Part shown: piece by piece, positions 1-6,445 of the stretch
Layout of the letters: each line of letters opens with the position of its first letter
How positions within the stretch are numbered: position 1 is the stretch's first letter
NCBI GenBank assembly: GCA_047616325.1
Contig: JBLHGN010000195.1
Coordinates: 1-7,048, forward strand
Reading direction: 5' to 3'
From: JBLHGN01 sp047616325
Lineage (GTDB): Bacteria; Pseudomonadota; Gammaproteobacteria; Pseudomonadales; Cellvibrionaceae
Length of the DNA stretch: 7,048 nt
Position numbers and translations under genes: made by a program
The notes under the pieces: generated by a model
What the model was told of the DNA's origin: nothing
Database searches by the model: none
The model's input: only the letters and a program-made list of their open reading frames with translations

Positions 1-104
1 CGCGTATAGCAGAGGCCGATACGGTTGAAAAGTGGGAAGCATTGCTCCCCTGGAATGTTAAAGACGCTCTTAAAAAAAATACGCCTGAAAGTAATATGGG
101 CTAG
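1..104 (+). CDS. IS66-family transposase, C-terminal fragment
   Basis: Only the last 33 residues lie in the window, in the frame of codons starting at position 3 and ending with TAG at 102-104. They contain the segment EKWEALLPWN, which matches the small C-terminal domain of IS66 transposases, where a Leu-Leu-Pro-Trp-Asn block closes the protein. The DDE catalytic core is upstream of the window. The gene would catalyse transposition of the element that ends at 127. The tail after the LLPWN block is somewhat longer than in many relatives, which is not unusual. Whether the complete transposase is intact cannot be judged from this piece. Confidence 0.8.
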   Translation, partial: RIAEADTVEKWEALLPWNVKDALKKNTPESNMG

Positions 105-127
105 TACGTCGATTTTTGGGCGCTTAC
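1..127 (+). mobile_element. IS66-family insertion sequence, right end
   Basis: The window opens inside an insertion sequence. It contains the last codons of an IS66-type transposase (stop at 102-104) and then about 23 bp of terminal sequence. Read inward from position 127 on the minus strand, the end begins GTAAGCGCCCAAAAATCG. The GTAAGCG tip is the usual terminus of IS66-family elements, which normally make 8-bp target duplications. The right boundary is placed at 127 because the CBS-gene reading frame is normal up to 128 and the IS tip starts there. The left end lies outside the window. Family assignment rests on the transposase tail and the terminus agreeing. Confidence 0.82.
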
Positions 128-471
128 TCTTCTTGCACTACAGGTAGTAAGCTGATGTTATGTTCTACCAGCATCCGCGCAGCGTCTTGAATGTGGGCCG
201 AGGGGGCGATTGTGACAAGTTTGCTAGCCATAATTTGGTGGGCCTTACGGGTAAGCGTAAATTTGTCTTTTTTAGACGCTACCTTGGTATTGGCAAATGG
301 GCTGAGGGTTCGCAGCATATCGCGATCCGACACCAAACCAAGTAAATTGCCATCGTCCACCACCAATAAATGGTGTATGGGATGTTGGTGGAACAGTTTG
401 TTCATCGCCGCTACAGTTTCATTTTTGCCCACAGTAATCAACTTTGTTGACATAATGTCGCAAACAGCCAT
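124..471 (-). CDS. CBS-domain protein, 3' end truncated by IS66 insertion
   Basis: The 115-residue product has a CBS domain at about residues 1-60 (IMSTKLITV at the start, then HHLLVVDDGNLLGLVSDRD) and a second at about 77-115 (IMASKLVTIAP, then HNISLLPVV). CBS pairs bind adenosine nucleotides and act as energy sensors; small stand-alone versions are usually about 135-140 residues. The second domain stops just after LPVV, where a last strand and helix (typically VGILSWRDIL-like) should follow. The TAA stop is formed by the GTAAGCG tip of the adjoining IS66 element, so the native 3' end has been displaced. The start is well supported by an AAGGAG ribosome site seven bases upstream. The product may still be made but probably folds poorly; the specific function is unknown. 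Confidence 0.8.
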   Translation of the reverse strand: MAVCDIMSTKLITVGKNETVAAMNKLFHQHPIHHLLVVDDGNLLGLVSDRDMLRTLSPFANTKVASKKDKFTLTRKAHQIMASKLVTIAPSAHIQDAARMLVEHNISLLPVVQEE

Positions 472-478
472 GGTTTTG

Positions 479-484
479 CTCCTT
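479..484 (-). promoter_or_regulatory. Ribosome binding site of the CBS gene
   Basis: On the minus strand AAGGAG lies seven bases before the ATG at 471, a near-perfect Shine-Dalgarno site. It fixes the start of the CBS gene and shows that the 5' end of the interrupted gene is untouched. Confidence 0.75.
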
Positions 485-501
485 AGTTCATTGGTATGTT
501 T

Positions 502-507
502 AGTATA
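502..507 (-). promoter_or_regulatory. Possible -10 box for the CBS gene
   Basis: TATACT on the minus strand matches five of six bases of the sigma-70 -10 consensus and would start a transcript with a short leader of about 25 bases carrying the strong ribosome site. The -35 region at the expected distance (CCCCAA) is poor, so the promoter would need an activator or is not real. The rest of the divergent interval at 472-628 shows no clear promoter for the permease gene. Confidence 0.28.
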
Positions 508-628
508 GTTCCGGCTGCCAGTTCTTGGGGCCTGTGTGGCTTGATTTTACGTCCCGGTTGTAGAAGAGCGCACATCGCGGTTTATTTAGAGGTTGCTGAA
601 TAGAGGCTACCGGAATATAAAGAAGATT

Positions 629-1366
629 ATGGCTGAAATATTTTCGATAGGCTGGCTGGTGTCAGTGATTGTGCTTTTTATCGGATGTTGGGTGCAAACT
701 GCCATGGGTTTTGGCATGGCTTTGCTGGCGGCTCCGATTATAGTTTTATTGAATCCCGCCTGGGTTCCGATGGTGTTGACGACTACGGCCCTGTTTTTGA
801 GTGTGGCCAATACTTGGCATCAAAAACGTTACCTGAATCTACGCAGCTTGGCCCCAGCTTTTGTTACGCGCATTCCCGGTACCTTGTTTGGCGCTTGGTG
901 TTTGTTAAACCTAAACGTTCACCATTTGCAATTGTTGGTGGCGGCGGCTGTGTTAGTTGCCGTGGCTGTCAGCACTTTAAAATTGGAATTCCAGTCGACA
1001 CCTACGCGTATGGCCTGGGCGGGCTGTATTAGCGGATTTATGGGTACTACCACTTCTATTGGCGGGCCTCCCATGGCACTGATAATGCAATACGAAGCCC
1101 CAACTAATGTGCGGGCAAATCTAAGTGCTTATTTTACCTACAGTTGTTTGTTAAGCATGGCGGTGTACATATCTGCAGGTTTGTTTACGCGCGATATTAT
1201 GTGGGCGTGTGTTAGTTTTTTACCCTGTGCATTTTTTGGTTTTGTATTAGGTGTTAAAGTGCGACCCTATGTGGATGGTGGGCGGTTTAGGCCATTGCTT
1301 CTGGCAATGTGTACGCTTGCAGCACTTGTTGCGGCAATTATAGCTGTGGCCAGTACCGTCTTTTAG
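629..1366 (+). CDS. TSUP (TauE/SafE) family membrane permease
   Basis: The 245-residue hydrophobic protein has about eight predicted membrane segments (roughly residues 8-24, 27-42, 46-62, 76-93, 98-116, 129-150, 166-185 and 190-241, the last holding two). It shows the two-fold repeat of the TauE/SafE family: a first signature at residues 24-35 (TAMGFGMALLAA) and a second at 134-150 (ISGFMGTTTSIGGPPMA). Members export or import small anions such as sulfite, sulfoacetate or other organosulfur compounds in the inner membrane, but the substrate cannot be told from sequence. The ATG at 629 is preferred over an in-frame TTG at 593, because it places the first membrane helix right after a short N-terminus and has AGAAG close upstream. 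No partner gene hints at the substrate. Confidence 0.85.
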   Translation: MAEIFSIGWLVSVIVLFIGCWVQTAMGFGMALLAAPIIVLLNPAWVPMVLTTTALFLSVANTWHQKRYLNLRSLAPAFVTRIPGTLFGAWCLLNLNVHHLQLLVAAAVLVAVAVSTLKLEFQSTPTRMAWAGCISGFMGTTTSIGGPPMALIMQYEAPTNVRANLSAYFTYSCLLSMAVYISAGLFTRDIMWACVSFLPCAFFGFVLGVKVRPYVDGGRFRPLLLAMCTLAALVAAIIAVASTVF

Positions 1367-1400
1367 GTATAGATGCTTGTCGATAGAATTAAAACAAGCT

Positions 1401-1439
1401 GTGACAAAAAGGCTAGTGAAACAATGAATAGTTTGTCAC
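1401..1439. repeat. Perfect 8-bp inverted repeat in the mrcB leader
   Basis: GTGACAAA at 1401-1408 is mirrored by TTTGTCAC at 1432-1439, with 23 bp between the arms and 31 bp between arm centres, close to three helical turns. A second, shorter pair (GCTTGT at 1375-1380 and ACAAGC at 1394-1399) lies directly upstream. No T-run follows on the plus strand, so this is not a classical terminator for the permease gene. It could be an operator for a dimeric regulator of mrcB, or a leader RNA hairpin, if the mrcB promoter lies upstream. The right arm contains TTGTCA, a five-of-six match to a -35 box, but no good -10 follows at 16-18 bp. Confidence 0.4.
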
Positions 1440-1507
1440 CAAAAAATGATCCTTTGTAGCCTAAATAAATCTGTTTAATAGACCGATAAGGTAATACGCA
1501 AATACAC

Positions 1508-3880
1508 ATGTCTTCAACACGAAACTCCCGCAGTAAAACCAGCAAGCGCCGCAGTACCAAAAAAACAAATACTCGCCGTGCTGGCTCGGTTTTTAAAAAA
1601 GCAAAATGGATGTTGATAATATTCGCATTGATTTCTCTGCCGGTATTTATTTATGGCGTGTATTTAAATCATGAAGTTACCCGACAATTTGAAGGCAAGC
1701 GATTTTCTATTCCTGCGAGGGTGTATGCGCGTTCGCTAGAGCTTTTTGTGGGGCAAACGCTTGCGTCTGATGCACTGGAAGATGAACTTAAGCAATTAAA
1801 ATATTCCAAAGTGCTAGCCGACCCCATGGCCCCCGGCGAGTATCAGCGGCGCAGCACCACGCTTCGCATATTTTTGCGCCCATTTACCTATTGGGACGGT
1901 GTTCAAGAAGCGAGCTTAATTGAGCTTGCCGTTGAACGAAAAATTGTCAAAGAAATAGTTGACCTTCAGTCTCATCAAACACTCGATCTGGTTCGGGTAG
2001 AGCCCTTGGTTATCGGTGGTATTTACCCAAATTCTGGTGAGGACCGTGAACTGGTGCGCCTTGAGCAAGTGCCTAAGTTTTTAATAGATGCACTGGTGGC
2101 GGTGGAAGATAAACGTTACTACAGCCACCACGGGGTAGATCCAAAAGCGGTGCTGCGCGCACTTACCTCGGTGTTTTCTGGCGGGCGTGTACAGGGGGGA
2201 AGCACTCTGACGCAGCAGCTGGTGAAAAACTTTTTTCTTACCCGTGATCGCACTCTCAAACGAAAATTTACCGAAGTGTTAATGGCCCTGCTGTTGGAGT
2301 ATCACTACAGTAAAAACGATATTCTGGAGACCTATCTCAACGAAGTATATTTTGGCCAAGATGGCGATCGCGCCGTGCATGGCTTTGCCCTAGCGAGTCA
2401 ATTTTATTTTTCACGCTCGCTTGAGCATATTGACGTTCACCAAGCCGCTATGTTGGTTGGGCTTTTAAAGGGGCCCACCTATTACAATCCCCGTACGCAT
2501 TTAGACCGCGCCAAAAATCGACGGGATTTAGTGTTGAAAGAAATGGTGGTGCAAGGGCTTATGGGTGGCGATGCGTACCAGCGACAAATTCAACAGCCGC
2601 TGCTTATTACCGAAAAAACCACTACCGGGCAATCCCTTTATCCGGCATTTACCGATTTGGTAATCCGTCAATTAAAGCGTGATTATCGCGAAGAGGATCT
2701 TAGATCGGAAGGGCTCAGAATATTTACTACCCTAGACCCCATAGTGCAACAAAAAGTAGAGCGAGTAACGCTTCGCCGTTTAAGTGAAATAGAGAGCAGT
2801 AAAAAATATGTGTCCGGCTATTTAGAGGTGGCGGCAATATTTGCCGACGTTCCCTCGGGCGAGATCGTAGCACTTGTGGGGGGGCGGCGTTCGGGCTTTC
2901 AAGGCTTTAACCGCGCTCTCGATGCAAATCGTCAAATTGGTTCGTTAATTAAACCGGCTATGTATATAACGGCACTCTCCCATACAGCGCCTTCCGGCCT
3001 GCCCTATACACTTACCACCCCCCTGGATGACAGCCCATTTGTCTGGCGTGAAAATGGCATTGACGACTGGCAGCCACAAAATTATGACGGCGAGTTCCAT
3101 GGTCAGGTACCTCTGTGGTTAGCATTAGCAAAATCGTATAACGTTGCAGCGGCGCGCCTGGGTACCGAACTCGGTGTAAATAAAGTAATGGATACTGTGC
3201 AACGCTTGGGTGTAGAAAAAACATTGCCCACCTATGCTTCTGGCTTACTTGGTACAGTGCACCTAACGCCCTATGAAGTTACCCAGATGTATCACACGAT
3301 TGCCAGCGGTGGTTTTAAAACTCCCTTTCGTGCCATACGTGAAGTGACCACCCAGCACGGTGACCCGCTAAAGCGTTACAATCTGCGCACGGAGCCTGCT
3401 GTAAATGGCGTGGCCAATTATTTAGTCACCAGTGCTATGCAGCAGGTTGTGAAGCGAGGCACCGGTGTAGGACTAAACCGTATGTTAAGCCCTGAGTTAA
3501 ATGTTGCCGGCAAAACGGGCACAACAGACGACTTGCGCGATAGTTGGTATGCAGGTTTTAGCGGTGATCGTGTGGCTGTAGTTTGGATAGGCAATGACGA
3601 AAATAAAACCACTGGTCTGACGGGCGCCTCAGGTGCCATGACGGTATGGGGTGAGGCCATGTCGCAACTCAACCCGCGGCCACTTGCATTGGCCGAGCCG
3701 GATAATATTGAATGGGTGGCCATCGATGAAAAAACGGGAGACGCAGCCACCAAAAATTGTAAGCAGGCCTTTACGTTGCCTTTTGTGGATGGCACTGCAC
3801 CGGCAGGGAGTGAAAAATGCAGTGGTCGAGTGGACAAAAAAATAAAAGGCTGGTTTAAACGTATCTTTGGAAAAGATTAG
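1508..3880 (+). CDS. mrcB: Bifunctional penicillin-binding protein 1B
   Basis: This 790-residue class A PBP polymerises lipid II into glycan strands and cross-links the peptides in the periplasm. Order of parts: a basic cytoplasmic tail (1-33), one membrane anchor (about 34-54), a UB2H-like region (about 65-155), the GT51 glycosyltransferase (about 180-360) and the transpeptidase (about 435-720). Glycosyltransferase motifs include the AVED block with catalytic Glu200, QGGSTLTQQ at 229-237 and Glu256 in KFTEVLMAL. Transpeptidase motifs are Ser479-x-x-Lys482, Ser543-Tyr-Asn545 and Lys669-Thr-Gly-Thr672. The UB2H region and motif set identify PBP1b rather than PBP1a; length is close to the E. 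coli protein. Cys751 and Cys771 near the C-terminus may form a disulfide. No strong ribosome site precedes the ATG, only AAGG at 1488-1491, 16 bases away. The likely activator gene lies 51 bp downstream. Confidence 0.95.
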   Translation: MSSTRNSRSKTSKRRSTKKTNTRRAGSVFKKAKWMLIIFALISLPVFIYGVYLNHEVTRQFEGKRFSIPARVYARSLELFVGQTLASDALEDELKQLKYSKVLADPMAPGEYQRRSTTLRIFLRPFTYWDGVQEASLIELAVERKIVKEIVDLQSHQTLDLVRVEPLVIGGIYPNSGEDRELVRLEQVPKFLIDALVAVEDKRYYSHHGVDPKAVLRALTSVFSGGRVQGGSTLTQQLVKNFFLTRDRTLKRKFTEVLMALLLEYHYSKNDILETYLNEVYFGQDGDRAVHGFALASQFYFSRSLEHIDVHQAAMLVGLLKGPTYYNPRTHLDRAKNRRDLVLKEMVVQGLMGGDAYQRQIQQPLLITEKTTTGQSLYPAFTDLVIRQLKRDYREEDLRSEGLRIFTTLDPIVQQKVERVTLRRLSEIESSKKYVSGYLEVAAIFADVPSGEIVALVGGRRSGFQGFNRALDANRQIGSLIKPAMYITALSHTAPSGLPYTLTTPLDDSPFVWRENGIDDWQPQNYDGEFHGQVPLWLALAKSYNVAAARLGTELGVNKVMDTVQRLGVEKTLPTYASGLLGTVHLTPYEVTQMYHTIASGGFKTPFRAIREVTTQHGDPLKRYNLRTEPAVNGVANYLVTSAMQQVVKRGTGVGLNRMLSPELNVAGKTGTTDDLRDSWYAGFSGDRVAVVWIGNDENKTTGLTGASGAMTVWGEAMSQLNPRPLALAEPDNIEWVAIDEKTGDAATKNCKQAFTLPFVDGTAPAGSEKCSGRVDKKIKGWFKRIFGKD

Positions 3881-3884
3881 CGAG

Positions 3885-3904
3885 TGCCCGTTTGTTGGCG
3901 GGCA
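3885..3904 (+). other. Intercistronic hairpin between mrcB and lpoP
   Basis: TGCCCG and CGGGCA form a perfect 6-bp GC-rich stem around the 8-base loop TTTGTTGG, starting four bases after the mrcB stop. No U-run follows, so it does not look like an intrinsic terminator. It may stabilise the upstream mRNA end or mark a processing point that sets different levels of the two products. Confidence 0.4.
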
Positions 3905-3931
3905 ATCGTCAACCCTATATGTAACTCACAA

Positions 3932-4303
3932 GTGAGAAAAATATTGTATAAATATACCGCTGTAATAATTATGTTGTTGTTGACTGCTTGCTCTAGCTTG
4001 CCGGTGGCTGTTGTTACTGATGAACCAATATCGAGTTATCAAGCGGTTGTGCAATTGGTGAATGATGCTCAAGTACACATCAAACAGAATCAGCCAGAAA
4101 AAGCGAAGGGAAGTTTGGAACGCGCTCTGCGTATCGAACCAAATAATGCGTATATATGGTTCGAGTTGGCCAAGGTAAATCGTGCGCAAGGAAATGATAG
4201 GGAAGCCAGCAGCTTGGCGTTAAAAGCGAAAAGCCTGTCTGCAGGTAATACCCGGCTACGGCAACAGATATCCGCATTTGTTGACAGGTTACACCAGTTT
4301 TGA
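3932..4303 (+). CDS. lpoP: TPR outer-membrane lipoprotein, probable PBP1b activator LpoP
   Basis: The GTG at 3932 gives a 123-residue protein with a textbook lipoprotein signal: basic start (MRKILYKY), hydrophobic core, and lipobox Leu17-Thr-Ala-Cys20. Ser21-Ser22 after the cysteine predict sorting to the outer membrane. Two TPR-like helix pairs follow, about residues 38-71 (QPEKAKGSLERALRIEP) and 73-106 (AYIWFELAKVNRAQGN). In Pseudomonas aeruginosa, LpoP is a TPR lipoprotein encoded beside the PBP1b gene that activates PBP1b from the outer membrane, in place of enterobacterial LpoB. The same position, size and architecture here make this the best call. An upstream in-frame GTG at 3884 would put 16 extra residues with two cysteines before the signal peptide and is rejected. 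No clear ribosome site is visible, so translation may be coupled to mrcB. The function is inferred from context. Confidence 0.78.
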   Translation: MRKILYKYTAVIIMLLLTACSSLPVAVVTDEPISSYQAVVQLVNDAQVHIKQNQPEKAKGSLERALRIEPNNAYIWFELAKVNRAQGNDREASSLALKAKSLSAGNTRLRQQISAFVDRLHQF

Positions 4304-4326
4304 TGTTTTTGATGTTTTTGATGTTA
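4302..4326. repeat. Short tandem repeat at the lpoP 3' end
   Basis: GATGTTTTT is present twice in perfect tandem, followed by a partial third copy GATGTTA. The first copy overlaps the TGA stop of lpoP. The T-runs sit in the 36-bp gap between the converging lpoP and SDR genes, but no stem precedes them, so I cannot call an intrinsic terminator. Replication slippage could vary the copy number. Confidence 0.6.
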
Positions 4327-4339
4327 TTAATAGCTTCGA

Positions 4340-5107
4340 TTATTGGTCAGTCATCTCGCGATTTATTGAAAGTGGCCCCCACGCCTGACAGGTGGGCATA
4401 ATTTCCAAACTGTTAATGTTTACATGCTCTGGCACAGATGTAGCCCAAAAAATACTCTCGGCGATGTCTTGCGCACTCAGCGGTTTTGTTCCCTTGTATA
4501 CATTGGCGGCTTTTTCGTCATCGCCCTTCATGCGCACTCTCGAAAAATTTGTTTCGGACATGCCGGGTTCTATATTGGTGACACGAATATTTTTCCCCAG
4601 CACATCGGCGCGAAGGCCGCGTGAAAATTGTTTCACAAATGATTTTGTTGCCCCGTACACATTGCCGCCGGGGTAGGGCCAAGAACCGGCAATGGAGCCG
4701 ACGTTAACGATATGGCCGCTGTTTCGTGCCACCATGTTGCGCAGAACATGTCGCGTTATGCGCACAAGTCCTTTAATGTTGGTGTCGATCATGTTTTCCC
4801 AGTCGTCGAGATTCGCTTCATGCGCAGGTTCTGTTCCCAGTGCGAGACCGGCGTTATTAATAAGAATATCAATGGCCCTTAACTCTATCGGCAGCGAGTC
4901 AAAAAAATGGGTGATAGAGTCCACATTCCGCACATCCACTTTTTCGCAAAAAACAGTGGTTTGTGCCGCCAGTTGTTTGCTAAGTGTGCTCAGTAAATCA
5001 ATATTTCGTGCCGCCAATACCAGCGAATACCCGGCGTGTGCATAAGTGCGTGCGCAAGCTTCGCCGAAGCCGGACGAGGCGCCTGTAATTAAAACGATTT
5101 TTGACAT
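4340..5107 (-). CDS. ydfG: YdfG-like NADP-dependent 3-hydroxy acid dehydrogenase (SDR)
   Basis: The 255-residue classical short-chain dehydrogenase has the cofactor motif T8-G-A-S-S-G-F-G15, Arg34 after the second strand (favouring NADP), Asp58-Val, Asn84-Asn-Ala-Gly87, and the catalytic set Asn110, Ser138, Tyr151 and Lys155. Stretches such as NNAGLALGTEPAH, GSWPYPGGNVYGATK and VPEHVNINSLEIMP match E. coli YdfG closely from memory. That enzyme oxidises 3-hydroxyisobutyrate, L-allo-threonine and serine and reduces malonic semialdehyde. The start at 5107 puts the first strand at residue 3; a longer reading to 5239 would overlap the hydrolase gene and is rejected. A GGGA eight bases upstream is the only ribosome-site candidate. 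The gene lies 79 bp downstream of the hydrolase on the same strand, so it could take the released 3-hydroxyisobutyrate; that role is inferred. Confidence 0.85.
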   Translation of the reverse strand: MSKIVLITGASSGFGEACARTYAHAGYSLVLAARNIDLLSTLSKQLAAQTTVFCEKVDVRNVDSITHFFDSLPIELRAIDILINNAGLALGTEPAHEANLDDWENMIDTNIKGLVRITRHVLRNMVARNSGHIVNVGSIAGSWPYPGGNVYGATKSFVKQFSRGLRADVLGKNIRVTNIEPGMSETNFSRVRMKGDDEKAANVYKGTKPLSAQDIAESIFWATSVPEHVNINSLEIMPTCQAWGPLSINREMTDQ

Positions 5108-5144
5108 GTGGAAAATCCCGGATGATTTATTTTTGGTGCCTAGA

Positions 5145-5159
5145 AAACTCACAGAGTTT
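5145..5159 (-). other. Small inverted repeat between hydrolase and SDR genes
   Basis: AAACTC and GAGTTT form a perfect 6-bp stem with a 3-base loop in the 79-bp gap. On the minus-strand transcript it is followed by only two U residues beyond the stem, so it is at most a weak pause or partial terminator. The rest of the gap holds no clear promoter. Confidence 0.3.
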
Positions 5160-5186
5160 GTGGGCATTTGATAACGATGAAGTGGA

Positions 5187-6329
5187 TTATAAGTCGGCCA
5201 AGGGGCTAACGTCCCACGGCGGAATAAAAAACGGGTCAACTACAGCGTCGGGCACTTCACTGTGGTGTTTATATAGCCACTGGGGTGTTCTATCTTTGTC
5301 GATAAGTAGGGCGCGCACTCCTTCAATTATTTCTGTGTGGTTCACTATGTTTGCTGCTAAGGTTAAATCCGCCTGAAAAACGTCTTTTAACGATAAGTTG
5401 CTGCAGCTCTGTAAGTGCCTATCAATAATTAGTGCATTTAACGGGGAGCCTGAAATCGACCCCAAGCGCGCTTTGTTCAGCCATGGGTCATCGCGGTTTA
5501 GTTGATGAATGTTTTCCAATACGGTATGTACGTCTGCTGGCGAACATAGGCTTTCGATAGTTGCCATTCTCCCTTCGATTTCGTTGTGAAGGTCTTTCTT
5601 ATTCTTAATGCTTCTCGAAAAATCAGTGGCGCCGAGGTGTAAAATATTTTCGATGATGGTCGAGTTTTTTTGAGCATTTTCGGTCCAATTGGCCTGGCTC
5701 AATTGTTCTATTATGGTTGGCAATTGGTCATTACCTAAGCCAAAATCGGCAAGGCCGAGATAGAGGCCGTCAATACAGTTTAATGTCGCCGCCGTCAGTG
5801 ACATAAACCGCCCCACTTTTGCTGGTAACCGGTTTAAAAAATAACTGGTGCCCACGTCGGGGAACAAAGCGATTGTTACTTCCGGCATCGCCATTTTAGT
5901 GGTTTCGGTGACGACTCTAAATTTGGCACCGATAAACAGGCCGAGGCCCCCACCCATTACAATGCCCTTGCCCCACGCTATGATGGGTATGGGGTAGGTG
6001 TGTATGAGATAGTCCAGCCGATATTCGCGTTCAAAATAATCCGTCGCGCACGGTGGTTGCGAGCCTGAAGGGCTTTCTGCTTGACCGATTAGGCCGCGAT
6101 AAAGCGCTTGTATGTCTCCACCGGCGCAAAATGATTTTTCGCCTGCGCCGTCGAGTATCACACAGGCAATACTTCTATCGTTACGCCACTGTTGCAATTG
6201 CTTGTAAAGCCTATCGATCATGTCGCTATTGAGCGCATTCATGGATTGTGGCCTGTTGAGCGTGACGCGGCCAATTTTCCGTTTATTTAATGTGGTGATT
6301 TCTTCAGCAAGAATGTACTTGTCCGTCAT
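5187..6329 (-). CDS. 3-hydroxyisobutyryl-CoA hydrolase (enoyl-CoA hydratase/isomerase superfamily)
   Basis: The 380-residue protein belongs to the crotonase superfamily but is the length of 3-hydroxyisobutyryl-CoA hydrolases, not of enoyl-CoA hydratases (about 260). Oxyanion-hole segments are SFCAGGD (66-72) and GIVMGGGLGL (122-131). The hydrolase signature MAMPEVTIALFPDVGTSYF (146-163) holds Glu150 and Asp158, which correspond to the active-site acids of human HIBCH. EYRLDYLIHTYP (102-113) and the tail RTPQWLY and PPWDVSPL are also typical. It cleaves 3-hydroxyisobutyryl-CoA to 3-hydroxyisobutyrate and CoA in valine breakdown, limiting build-up of reactive methacrylyl-CoA. The start at 6329 has AGGAAA seven bases upstream. 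It lies between an acyl-CoA dehydrogenase remnant and a YdfG-like SDR on the same strand, which fits a valine operon. Confidence 0.88.
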   Translation of the reverse strand: MTDKYILAEEITTLNKRKIGRVTLNRPQSMNALNSDMIDRLYKQLQQWRNDRSIACVILDGAGEKSFCAGGDIQALYRGLIGQAESPSGSQPPCATDYFEREYRLDYLIHTYPIPIIAWGKGIVMGGGLGLFIGAKFRVVTETTKMAMPEVTIALFPDVGTSYFLNRLPAKVGRFMSLTAATLNCIDGLYLGLADFGLGNDQLPTIIEQLSQANWTENAQKNSTIIENILHLGATDFSRSIKNKKDLHNEIEGRMATIESLCSPADVHTVLENIHQLNRDDPWLNKARLGSISGSPLNALIIDRHLQSCSNLSLKDVFQADLTLAANIVNHTEIIEGVRALLIDKDRTPQWLYKHHSEVPDAVVDPFFIPPWDVSPLADL

Positions 6330-6335
6330 ACGATG

Positions 6336-6341
6336 TTTCCT
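6336..6341 (-). promoter_or_regulatory. Ribosome binding site of the hydrolase gene
   Basis: AGGAAA on the minus strand, with its last base six bases before the start codon, supports the ATG at 6329. It sits only a few bases downstream of the hairpin at 6351-6378, so that structure could influence translation. Confidence 0.65.
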
Positions 6342-6342
6342 G

Positions 6343-6378
6343 AATAAAATACCCCAGCAGTTGAGCTATGTTGGGGGT
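6343..6378 (-). terminator. Terminator-like or attenuator hairpin upstream of the hydrolase gene
   Basis: On the minus-strand transcript an arm ACCCCCAACA pairs with TGCTGGGGT (nine pairs including one G-U, one bulged base) around a 9-base loop, and ATTTTATT follows at once. This resembles a weak intrinsic terminator between the acyl-CoA dehydrogenase and hydrolase genes, ending just before the hydrolase ribosome site. It may reduce read-through to the downstream genes or act as an mRNA stabiliser. Strength cannot be judged by eye. Confidence 0.42.
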
Positions 6379-6445
6379 GTAGCACGGCTTCACCGTATGG
6401 ATTATTAACCGGTTTTGTTAGCGTTACCCTAAAGTAAGCGAAGCT

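Noticed and set aside
191..508. Open reading frames on the plus strand opposite the CBS gene
   Set aside because: No family resemblance and low-complexity translation; the minus strand has clear CBS motifs and a strong ribosome site.
593..628. Upstream TTG start for the permease
   Set aside because: AGAGG lies almost against the TTG, and the added 12 residues are polar and not typical; ATG at 629 fits the membrane topology better.
3418..3837. Long minus-strand reading frame within mrcB
   Set aside because: It lies opposite the conserved transpeptidase domain and the C-terminal tail and has no recognisable features.
3884..3931. Upstream GTG start for the lipoprotein
   Set aside because: It would add 16 residues with two cysteines ahead of a complete lipoprotein signal peptide; the region also forms the intercistronic hairpin.
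4304..4339. Bidirectional terminator between lpoP and the SDR gene
   Set aside because: T-runs are present but no stem of useful length could be formed on either strand.
5108..5239. N-terminal extension of the SDR
   Set aside because: It would overlap the hydrolase gene end and precede the normal first strand of the Rossmann fold; homologues begin at the MSK-type start.
6330..6445. Separate promoter for the hydrolase gene
   Set aside because: TAATAAT-like sequence is present on the minus strand but no -35 box lies at a workable distance.
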